Source: CAZABG01 sp964460985
GTDB lineage: Bacteria > Chlamydiota > Chlamydiia > Chlamydiales > Parachlamydiaceae
Assembly (NCBI GenBank): GCA_964460985.1
Contig: CAYWQX010000055.1
Location: forward strand, 1 to 10,043
DNA: 10,043 nucleotides
Direction of reading: 5' to 3'
Shown here: in pieces, positions 1 to 6,444 of the stretch
Numbering within the stretch: position 1 is the stretch's first letter
Layout: the number at the start of each line of letters is the position of its first letter
The notes under the pieces: generated by a model
The model's database searches: none
Told to the model about the DNA's origin: nothing
The model's input: only the letters and a program-made list of their open reading frames with translations
Position numbers and translations under genes: made by a program

Positions 1-16
1 AAAATAAGTTATATAG

Positions 17-32
17 CCCCTAAACATAGGGG
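17..32 (-). terminator. Hairpin beyond the ligA stop, possible weak terminator
   Basis: A perfect 6-bp inverted repeat, CCCCTA-AACA-TAGGGG, lies 25 bases past the ligA stop codon. Read on the minus strand it is a GC-rich stem with a 4-base loop. The bases that follow on that strand are AT-rich (CTATATAACTTATTTT), but no uninterrupted T run directly abuts the stem, so it is at best an imperfect intrinsic terminator. It could also act for a rightward-converging gene outside the window, or only protect the 3' end. Confidence 0.35.
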
Positions 33-57
33 TCAATCTTTACCCAGTTTTCCCGAA

Positions 58-1992
58 TTATAAAGCCTGCTTGAAAGATGTTTCATCCATTATAGTTATC
101 TTTAATTGCTGAGCTTTTTGCAATTTAGAGCCTGGATCTCTCCCTACAATCACAAAGTCGGTTTTTTTCGTGACCGAATCCGATAGTTTACCCCCTCTCT
201 CTTTGATCAATTGAGAGGCCTCTTGCCTTGTAAGCGTCTCAAGAGTTCCCGTAAGGACAAAGGATTTGCCTGAGAAAGGATGGGACGAAATAGTCACGTG
301 ATGAGAGGGTTTTACCCCAAGGGCGAGTAACTCTTGAATCTCTTGAAGATTTTTGGGGTTTTGGAAAAACTCCAGGATAGAATTGGCAACGATATCTCCA
401 ATCCCTTCTATAGACTGTAAATCCTCCCTTGTAAAAGCTGCAATTTTTTCAATGGAGTGCCCCTTATCAGAGAGATCTTCTGCCGTTCTTGCCCCCACAT
501 GCTTGATTTGAAGAGCCATGATAAATTTCGAAAGGGAAACCTTCTTGGATTTCTCAATCGCCTCGAGAAGATTCTTGATCGATTTTTCCTTAAAGTTATC
601 AAGCAGGCCCACCTCTTCGCGGGTGAGATGATAGATATCCGAAAATTTCTTCACAAATCCTTTGGCAAAAAGCTGCTCCACAATTTTTTCGCCCATGTTT
701 TCAATATCCATCGCTTCTTTACCGGCAAAGAAAATCATTCGATTCAAAAGCTGATCAGGACACTCCGGGTTAGGGCAGCGGACAAGCACTTCTCCCTCCT
801 GCTTCACTAAATGGGTGTGGCAGGAAGGGCAGTTTGATGGCATTTTATAGGGTTTAGACAGGAAAGATCGTTTTGAAAATACGACTTCGACCACTTTCGG
901 AATAACATCGCCCCCTTTTTCAATAAGGACGGTATCGCCAATCCGAATATCTTTTCTTTCAATTTCTTCCTGATTATAAAGACTTGCCCGTGAGATCGTC
1001 GAGCCCGCTAAAAAAACCGGCTCTAATTCAGCGACAGGCGTGATGACTCCGGTTCTGCCGATTTGCAGAGTGATCCCTTTTAAGAGCGTTTCGGCTTTTT
1101 CCGCTTCAAACTTATAAGCCACAGCCCATCTGGGAGATTTATTTGTTAATCCCAGTTTTTGCTGCTCTTCGATACTGTTCAGTTTTATAACAATGCCATC
1201 GATGTCAAAACCAAAGCTTTTTCTTTTGTTTTTTATCTTATCGGCAAAAGCCATAATTTCATCCAGATTATGGCAGAGAGCTTTTTCTTTAAGCGTCGGA
1301 AGACCTACCTTTTCCATTAGTTCGTGCGCGGCAAGCTGAGAGCTCACCTCCGGCTCCACTACCGAATAAAATACACACCTAAGACTCCTTTCAACCACTT
1401 GCTTCGGGTCTAATAGCTTCAAAGATCCTGCTGCCGCGTTTCGAGGATTGGCAAAATGCTCGAATTTTTTGAACGCCTCGTGAGGCATAAAGACCTCTCC
1501 CCTCACCTCGAGGACGTCAGGCGCATTTTTTAGACGAAGCGGAAGATTCTCGATCACTTTTAAATTATTCGTGATATCATCCCCTTGTTTTCCATCCCCT
1601 CTTGTGACGCCTTGTACAAAATGACCCTTTTCGTATCTTGCAGAAATCGCAATTCCGTCCATCTTAAGCTCTGCACAAAAGAGAGGGTGACCGCCAAGTT
1701 TTACGACTCGTTTGATAAAATCGGCGACCTCCTCTGTAGTGTAGGTATTATCCAAAGAGAGCATCGGATATTTATGGGTAATCGTCTTAAAGCCTTCAGT
1801 CAAAGCCTCTCCGACCCTTTGGGACGGAGATGTTGGCAAAATCCATTCGGGATGCTGTTTTTCAATCTCCATCAGAGATCTTAAGAGCTTATCAAACGCT
1901 TCGTCCGATATTTCTGGAGCATGTTCCACATAGTAAAGACGGTTGTGATACCAAATAAGATCTGCAAGCTCAAGATAGTCTTCGTATTTCAT
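58..1992 (-). CDS. ligA: NAD+-dependent DNA ligase LigA
   Basis: Seals 5'-phosphate/3'-hydroxyl nicks in duplex DNA using NAD+, in replication and repair in the cytoplasm. Numbered from the chosen start, the 644-residue protein has the Ia NMN-binding segment (NRLYY, 17-21), the adenylation domain with catalytic Lys110 in ELKMDG, GDG at 132-134, the ANPRNAAAGSL motif (181-191) and DGIVIK (265-270). The OB fold follows (about 305-385), then a four-Cys zinc site (C388, C391, C406, C411), helix-hairpin-helix repeats (about 490-560) and a C-terminal BRCT domain (about 570-644). All catalytic elements are intact and the length is somewhat below the usual 660-680. The frame stays open upstream to an ATG at 2085, but those 31 extra residues would run into the start of the divergent P450 gene and are not family-like. 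The MKYEDY start at 1992 is therefore preferred. No well-spaced Shine-Dalgarno precedes it, and a TATAAT ends 7 bases upstream. Confidence 0.97.
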   Translation of the reverse strand: MKYEDYLELADLIWYHNRLYYVEHAPEISDEAFDKLLRSLMEIEKQHPEWILPTSPSQRVGEALTEGFKTITHKYPMLSLDNTYTTEEVADFIKRVVKLGGHPLFCAELKMDGIAISARYEKGHFVQGVTRGDGKQGDDITNNLKVIENLPLRLKNAPDVLEVRGEVFMPHEAFKKFEHFANPRNAAAGSLKLLDPKQVVERSLRCVFYSVVEPEVSSQLAAHELMEKVGLPTLKEKALCHNLDEIMAFADKIKNKRKSFGFDIDGIVIKLNSIEEQQKLGLTNKSPRWAVAYKFEAEKAETLLKGITLQIGRTGVITPVAELEPVFLAGSTISRASLYNQEEIERKDIRIGDTVLIEKGGDVIPKVVEVVFSKRSFLSKPYKMPSNCPSCHTHLVKQEGEVLVRCPNPECPDQLLNRMIFFAGKEAMDIENMGEKIVEQLFAKGFVKKFSDIYHLTREEVGLLDNFKEKSIKNLLEAIEKSKKVSLSKFIMALQIKHVGARTAEDLSDKGHSIEKIAAFTREDLQSIEGIGDIVANSILEFFQNPKNLQEIQELLALGVKPSHHVTISSHPFSGKSFVLTGTLETLTRQEASQLIKERGGKLSDSVTKKTDFVIVGRDPGSKLQKAQQLKITIMDETSFKQAL

Positions 1993-2001
1993 GGAGAAGA
2001 T

Positions 2002-2007
2002 TATAAT
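2002..2007 (+). promoter_or_regulatory. Candidate -10 box for the P450 gene
   Basis: TATAAT on the plus strand, formed by the same self-complementary octamer ATTATAAT (2000-2007) that supplies the ligA -10. It would start transcription near 2014 and give a leader of roughly 50 bases carrying a good Shine-Dalgarno. No good -35 is seen: TTCGTA at 1981-1986 is weak and its spacer is only 15 bp. That upstream region lies inside ligA. Confidence 0.3.
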
Positions 2008-2015
2008 GGGTCTAG

Positions 2016-2027
2016 ACAATTTATTGT
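2016..2027. repeat. Short inverted repeat in the divergent gap, operator-like
   Basis: ACAAT-TT-ATTGT is a perfect 5-bp inverted repeat with a 2-base centre. It sits just downstream of the predicted P450 transcription start and overlaps the predicted ligA -35 region, so a bound protein could affect both genes. It is short and AT-rich, so chance occurrence is quite possible. No regulator gene is visible in the window. Confidence 0.25.
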
Positions 2028-2055
2028 TAGTCCAGGTATCTCCTTTCATTTTAAT

Positions 2056-2062
2056 AGGAGAG
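2056..2062 (+). promoter_or_regulatory. Shine-Dalgarno of the P450 gene
   Basis: AGGAGAG lies 4 bases upstream of the ATG at 2067, a strong and well-spaced ribosome binding site. It fixes the P450 start and contrasts with the missing sites before ligA and glgB. A GTG at 2062 overlaps it but is out of frame and meets a stop two codons later. Confidence 0.8.
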
Positions 2063-2066
2063 TGAT

Positions 2067-3440
2067 ATGACTTCATCCGTTGCAAGGGCCTCTATTCGTT
2101 ATTCAACCCCTCAAGATCAGCCCGGGTGGGTCAAATGGACCTATAAAGGCGTCATTCGGATTATTTCAAGAATCTGTAATACTCTTCCTTTTCTTTTATG
2201 GAGAAGATATGGCGAGTACATGTGGAAAGGCGCTTTAAAGGAGCCTGTTTATTCTTTACGAACCTTTATGGTGGATGTGCATGTGACCGCCAATCCTGCT
2301 ATCATGAAAGCGTTTTTAGATTTGCATCGCAACGGCCCTACTTTTTCCACCCAAGGCGACAGAAAACAAGCCTTTGTGTTTTTAATGGAAGCGATTTTTC
2401 CCAAGTTTAACGGTTCGAATAATGATAGCATGATGTCTTGTGATGAAGAGCACTCTCTTCGATTTAGAAGTTTACTTCACAAAACATTTACAACACAAAA
2501 AATAGAAGAACAGCAGGCATTAGTCAAATCTATCATCGATTCTACCCTTCAAAATTGGGAAGGCAAAAAGAGGATCCATTTACAAGATGAAACTAGGCTT
2601 TTCACTGCAGAATTAGTGGGAAAATTGTTTCTTGGTTTTGATGGACCTTATGAAAAAATATCGGAGGCGATTAATAGCCATTTAATTGAATACATGTCAA
2701 GAGCCGGTTGGAAACAGGGAAACACCCAACCGACACCGGACGAAGAAAAAGCTTTTCAAGCGGTTCTAGAAACTGTTCAAGTTATTTTTGACAAGGCAAA
2801 AAATCCCGACACTCCCCCTTCCTTGATTAAAACCATGATCAAAGAGAAGTTTACCGATCAGGAAATAAGCTCGATGATTATAACCCTTTTGATTGCCGGA
2901 CAAGATACGATGGCAAATCTCATCAATTATATCTTGATTCAGGTAGCTCTTGACCCGACTATCCATCATTTCTTTAGAACCGGAGCCATCACAACCAAAA
3001 TGCTTATTGCTGAAGGGCTTCGCATGATGCCTCCGGCAAGCTTTATCGCCCGCGTTCCCGGTAAAGAGCTGGCAGTTCAATTAGGTGATGAGATAGCCAT
3101 TGTTGAAAAAGGCTCCCTCTTTGCAGCAAGCCCCGTTTTTCTCGGGAAAAATCCAACCCTTATTCCCGGCTCTTCCGTCAATCTTTTTCTTCCTCATCGT
3201 TGGAACGACAAAGAGCTGCCGAATCATCTGACGGATCTTCCCTGGTTCCCTATGGGAGGGGGCGCTCATCAGTGCGTCGGACATAAAGTGGCTAACTTTA
3301 ACATGACTCTCTTTTTGGAAAAGATTCTTACTCGATATGACTTAAAAACCTCTTTAACCCAGTGCCCCCCTAACATTACGAAGTTTACCACTCGTTTAGA
3401 AGGAGATCTCCCCTTAGAGTTGAAGCTAAAAGCTAACTAA
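2067..3440 (+). CDS. Cytochrome P450
   Basis: Heme-thiolate monooxygenase family; substrate unknown. The 457-residue protein shows the landmarks in order: a C-helix segment with H129 and R134 (EHSLRFRSLL), the I-helix oxygen-activation motif AGQDT (277-281, with Met instead of a second Thr/Ser at 282), the K-helix ExxR pair (E316, R319), the FLPHRW meander element (374-379) and the heme loop MGGGAHQCVG (396-405) with thiolate ligand Cys403. In the usual FxxGxxxCxG signature the first position is Phe; here it is Met396, with a Phe two residues earlier. The GGG-H-x-C spacing resembles CYP51/CYP26-like loops, but I cannot assign a subfamily. There is no clear N-terminal membrane anchor, only a mildly hydrophobic basic stretch (about 27-47). 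No ferredoxin, reductase or pathway gene lies nearby, so electrons must come from elsewhere. The gene diverges from ligA, its end overlaps glgB, and it may be horizontally acquired (inference). Confidence 0.93.
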   Translation: MTSSVARASIRYSTPQDQPGWVKWTYKGVIRIISRICNTLPFLLWRRYGEYMWKGALKEPVYSLRTFMVDVHVTANPAIMKAFLDLHRNGPTFSTQGDRKQAFVFLMEAIFPKFNGSNNDSMMSCDEEHSLRFRSLLHKTFTTQKIEEQQALVKSIIDSTLQNWEGKKRIHLQDETRLFTAELVGKLFLGFDGPYEKISEAINSHLIEYMSRAGWKQGNTQPTPDEEKAFQAVLETVQVIFDKAKNPDTPPSLIKTMIKEKFTDQEISSMIITLLIAGQDTMANLINYILIQVALDPTIHHFFRTGAITTKMLIAEGLRMMPPASFIARVPGKELAVQLGDEIAIVEKGSLFAASPVFLGKNPTLIPGSSVNLFLPHRWNDKELPNHLTDLPWFPMGGGAHQCVGHKVANFNMTLFLEKILTRYDLKTSLTQCPPNITKFTTRLEGDLPLELKLKAN

Positions 3441-5547
3441 AGTGGACATGGAAGATAACGGTCGCAAGAGGGGCAAGCGTAATCGAGACGCCGTCTCTTC
3501 CGATGATTTGGGGTGATGAGGCGAGCTTGCCAGATCCCCCATAGCGTATATTATCAGTATTAAAAGCTTCATGAATTACAGCTACATGTTTGAGCGGGAT
3601 GAAGTAGTTATCGAAGGTTTGGGGCGTAAAATTGTGGACGATGAAAAGCTGCTGGGTTGTACTTTTTCTGAGATAGCTAATCACCGAGTTTTGATGATCG
3701 CTGAAATCGATCCATGCAAATCCCCAGGAATCAAAGTCGTGCTCCCATAAAGCATTATTGCTTCGGTAAAAGTAATTCAAATCGCGGACAAGCAGTTGGA
3801 TTCCTTTATGTGTTGGGTAATCAAGGAGGAACCACTCCAATTCCCCTTTACAATTCCACTCGTTCCACTGCGCTATCTCCCCTCCCATGAAAAGAAGCTT
3901 TTTTCCCGGCTGGGTATAGAGATAGCTTAAAAGAAGGCGCAAATTCGCAAATTTCTGCCACATATCGCCCGGCTGCTTGGAGATCAAGCTTCCTTTGCCG
4001 TGCACCACCTCATCATGCGACAAGGGCAAGCAAAAGCGCTCAGTGAAAGCATAAAGAAGGCCAAAGGTGAGATTATGCTGGTGGTGGGACCGGTAGATCG
4101 GGTTTTTATTAAAGTAAGCTAAGGTATCATTCATCCACCCCATATTCCACTTCATATCAAAGCCGAGGCCGCCATGATCGGCAGGCTTCGTCACGCCCGG
4201 AAAAGCGGTTGACTCTTCGGCTATAATGAGAGTGCCCGGCAAAAGCCTGTGTGAAATGGAATTCAGGTGTTTAAAAAATTCGATCGCCTCTAAGTTTTCC
4301 ACACCTCCGTATTTATTTGGAACCCACTCCCCTTTTTCTCTGCCATAATCGAGATAAAGCATCGAGGCAACGGCATCCACTCTCAGTCCATCAACATGCA
4401 TTTTATCGAGCCAAAAAAGGGCGTTTGATAAAAGAAAGTTGCTGACCTCATGACGACCCATATTGAAAATATAGGTATTCCAATGAGGGTGAAAGCCCTG
4501 CTTTGGATCTTCATGCTCATATAAGGCAGTTCCGTCAAAACGGCTGAGAGAAAAATCGTCCACCGGGAAATGGCCTGCCACCCAATCGAGAATGATGCCG
4601 ATGCCATTTTGATGGAGGTGATTCACAAACCATTGGAAATCTTCAGGGGTGCCGAACCGAGAAGTTACCGCATAAAATCCCGATACCTGGTAGCCCCACG
4701 ATTCATCCAAAGGATGCTCTTGAATCGGCAAGAGTTCAACGTGGGTAAAACGCATCTCCTTAAGATAGCTGACGAGCTTGACGGCAAGGTCTCGGTAATT
4801 CATAAACTCGCCATTCTCTTTTTTCCAAGAACCTAAATGCACTTCGTAAATGGAAAGAGGTTTAGGCTCCAAAGCTCGTTTGGCTCGGTTTTCCATCCAG
4901 ATTTGATCGTCCCACTCAAATGAATCTATTTCACGAATCTGAGAGGCCGTTTTAGGTCTGACTTCACAAGAGAGGGCCATCGGATCAGTTTTAATTTTAA
5001 TCTCGCCAGACGCGCATCTAATCTCAAATTTATATTTAATGCCTGGCTTTAAGCCCGGAATAAAAATTTCCCACACACCGGAATTACCCAAGACCCGCAT
5101 GGGATTCACTCGTCCATCCCAATGATTAAAATCTGCCACGAGAGAAACGGCTCTTGCACCCGGGGCCCAGACCGAAAACTTGACCCCCTTGATCCCTTGA
5201 TGTTCAGCGACTCTTCCACCCAAAACATTATAAAGCTGGTAGTGCACCCCTTTTCCAAAAAGGTAGAGATCGACATCACCAATCGAAGGGGTAAAGACAT
5301 AAGGGTCTAAGCCAAGCGATCCATCGGTATGATAAACCTGATAATCAAAAGGAGTGGTGTGTTTCGGAACATCCGTTTCAAAAAGGCCGGCCTTATCTAT
5401 TTTTTTTAACTCTTTAGCTTCTCCAAATAGCTGAATATAAGCTTTTTCCGCTCCAGGACGCCAGATTGTGACAGTATCATTATGCAAACCTAGAATACCG
5501 TGAGGATTGGTCTCTTTGAAATGGGCAAGTCGAGTTGAAGCTTTCAT
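3433..5547 (-). CDS. glgB: 1,4-alpha-glucan (glycogen) branching enzyme GlgB
   Basis: Cleaves alpha-1,4 glucan chains and rejoins them by alpha-1,6 bonds to branch glycogen (GH13). The 704-residue protein is full length. It has an N-terminal module (about 1-105, with NPHGILGLH at 14-22), a CBM48 domain (about 118-200, FSVWAPGARAVSLVADFNHWD), then the catalytic barrel. The barrel carries DWVAGHFP (321-328), the nucleophile Asp391 in GLRVDAVASML, the general acid Glu444 in IIAEES, and Asp512 in LSHDEVVHGKGS. A C-terminal beta domain follows (about 600-704). All key residues are intact. The ATG at 5547 matches the expected N-terminus. A GAAGG touches it directly, too close to be a normal Shine-Dalgarno. 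The TAG stop at 3435-3433 lies inside the last codons of the converging P450 gene, an 8-base tail-to-tail overlap. No other glycogen gene is in the window. Confidence 0.97.
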   Translation of the reverse strand: MKASTRLAHFKETNPHGILGLHNDTVTIWRPGAEKAYIQLFGEAKELKKIDKAGLFETDVPKHTTPFDYQVYHTDGSLGLDPYVFTPSIGDVDLYLFGKGVHYQLYNVLGGRVAEHQGIKGVKFSVWAPGARAVSLVADFNHWDGRVNPMRVLGNSGVWEIFIPGLKPGIKYKFEIRCASGEIKIKTDPMALSCEVRPKTASQIREIDSFEWDDQIWMENRAKRALEPKPLSIYEVHLGSWKKENGEFMNYRDLAVKLVSYLKEMRFTHVELLPIQEHPLDESWGYQVSGFYAVTSRFGTPEDFQWFVNHLHQNGIGIILDWVAGHFPVDDFSLSRFDGTALYEHEDPKQGFHPHWNTYIFNMGRHEVSNFLLSNALFWLDKMHVDGLRVDAVASMLYLDYGREKGEWVPNKYGGVENLEAIEFFKHLNSISHRLLPGTLIIAEESTAFPGVTKPADHGGLGFDMKWNMGWMNDTLAYFNKNPIYRSHHQHNLTFGLLYAFTERFCLPLSHDEVVHGKGSLISKQPGDMWQKFANLRLLLSYLYTQPGKKLLFMGGEIAQWNEWNCKGELEWFLLDYPTHKGIQLLVRDLNYFYRSNNALWEHDFDSWGFAWIDFSDHQNSVISYLRKSTTQQLFIVHNFTPQTFDNYFIPLKHVAVIHEAFNTDNIRYGGSGKLASSPQIIGRDGVSITLAPLATVIFHVHFS

Positions 5548-5554
5548 CCTTCGG

Positions 5555-5583
5555 ACGATAGCAGATGGTAGAGATTGAGTGAA
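5555..5583 (-). promoter_or_regulatory. Candidate glgB promoter, possibly leaderless
   Basis: On the minus strand, TTCACT (5583-5578, 4 of 6 to TTGACA) and TATCGT (5560-5555) are separated by exactly 17 bp, and TG-C precedes the -10 as in extended -10 promoters. The -10 ends 7 bases before the glgB ATG, so the transcript would start at about the start codon. It lies just after the upstream operon's terminator, where a new promoter is expected. Confidence 0.35.
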
Positions 5584-5590
5584 GAGAGAG

Positions 5591-5618
5591 AAAAAAATAT
5601 CTTGTCATCAAGACAAGA
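5591..5618 (-). terminator. Rho-independent terminator closing the mtaB operon
   Basis: A 7-bp perfect stem, TCTTGTC-TTGAT-GACAAGA on the minus strand (5618-5600), is followed after two bases by an uninterrupted run of seven T (5597-5591). It lies 35 bases past the stop of the 263-residue gene and upstream of glgB, so it should separate the two transcription units. The stem is not very GC-rich but the T tract is good. Confidence 0.7.
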
Positions 5619-5652
5619 GGAATTATTTTTCTCCCTTCAACTTCAGATTTAA

Positions 5653-6444
5653 TCAAGCTTCGAAGCGGTCGAAAAGGAGCCCTTTTTCGGTCGTGGTGAC
5701 GCGGTAGCTCTTGACTTCGGACGGAAAGGCAATCTCTAATTTGGAGATATCCCCATCAAAATAGAGCTGGCGAGGAAAGCTCTTCGTCCATTCATAATGA
5801 ATCGTCCCTGAAGAAAACTCCGCATGGATGATGCGGCCGGAGATAAAAGGCGTTTTTTTAACGATGATTTTCTCGTGGTCTTCGTCAATAAAATGGGAAC
5901 GGATAGATTTTTGATTAAGAATCTCGAATGGATCAATCAAATTGGGAAGATTGAACCCTTGATGCTCGGAATCAGAAGAACGAGGGACAAAGGAGGCTGA
6001 AAAGTAGGAGAGATATTCAGCGAGAGGATCAGTAATTGAATGGGTCCCTGCATAATAACCTGCTAGCTTATGCCAGAGGGGAAGCACCTCTTCAAGATCG
6101 GCCCTTTCACGCACTTTGTCATAATTTTGCGCTTTATTGCAGCCTAAGAAAAGACGCTCTTGATGGGATCTAGGCAGGGGTTTTGCATCTAAAATTTGAC
6201 CTTGGGCATCTACATAGTGCTTTTCTTTCGCGGAGTGAATGACGACAAACCCTTGCTCTAAATTTTGAGAAACAAGAAAAGTGTCATAGGTGCCGGGAAT
6301 CATTTTCGAAGCAATTTTTTGACCTTCTAAAGTGACTTCGATGAGCGTTGGATAAGCCGTTACAATATATTTCGTTCCTGGAACTAAGACAGAGGTTCCT
6401 GGACGATGGGAATAGGGCCTAAAACGTTCGTGGATTTTGATCAT
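5653..6444 (-). CDS. Conserved-looking protein of unknown function, upstream of glgB
   Basis: A 263-residue protein that I cannot place in a named family. The N-terminal third (about 1-85) alternates hydrophobic and polar residues in short strands, with a PGT..LVPGT repeat-like turn pattern at 15-24. A helical middle follows (about 105-150) with one Cys (C102), then a second strand-rich part (about 190-263). There is no signal peptide, no membrane segment and no recognisable catalytic motif. It reads like a soluble, mostly beta cytoplasmic protein. Its ATG overlaps the mtaB stop as ATGA, so its translation is probably coupled to mtaB. A GAAGG lies 12 bases upstream, rather far for a Shine-Dalgarno. 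A terminator follows the gene. I recall, without certainty, that chlamydial genomes carry an uncharacterised gene of about this size beside glgB. If so, this is its orthologue. Confidence 0.85.
   Translation of the reverse strand: MIKIHERFRPYSHRPGTSVLVPGTKYIVTAYPTLIEVTLEGQKIASKMIPGTYDTFLVSQNLEQGFVVIHSAKEKHYVDAQGQILDAKPLPRSHQERLFLGCNKAQNYDKVRERADLEEVLPLWHKLAGYYAGTHSITDPLAEYLSYFSASFVPRSSDSEHQGFNLPNLIDPFEILNQKSIRSHFIDEDHEKIIVKKTPFISGRIIHAEFSSGTIHYEWTKSFPRQLYFDGDISKLEIAFPSEVKSYRVTTTEKGLLFDRFEA

Larger units (their letters stand above)
2000..2030 (-). promoter_or_regulatory. Candidate ligA promoter, possibly leaderless
   Basis: On the minus strand a consensus TATAAT lies at 2005-2000, separated from the ligA ATG by exactly 7 bases (CTTCTCC). 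Transcription would therefore start at or beside the A of the start codon. The best -35 match is CTAACA (2030-2025), 4 of 6 to TTGACA with a long 19-bp spacer. The absence of a usable Shine-Dalgarno before this ATG agrees with a leaderless message. Prediction from sequence only. Confidence 0.35.

Noticed and set aside
457..810. A 117-codon plus-strand open frame inside ligA, with similar antisense frames in glgB, mtaB and the large gene
   Set aside because: They lie fully opposite strong coding genes, have no Shine-Dalgarno and no recognisable protein features. They are shadows of the real frames.
3488..3500. GAGACGCCGTCTC hairpin as a terminator for the P450 gene
   Set aside because: The stem is only 5-6 bp with a tiny loop, lies about 50 bases inside glgB, and is not followed by a T run.
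5581..5597. GA-rich plus A-run tract as a slippery or regulatory repeat
   Set aside because: On the minus strand the A run is the T tract of the terminator, which explains it fully. The GA part is short.
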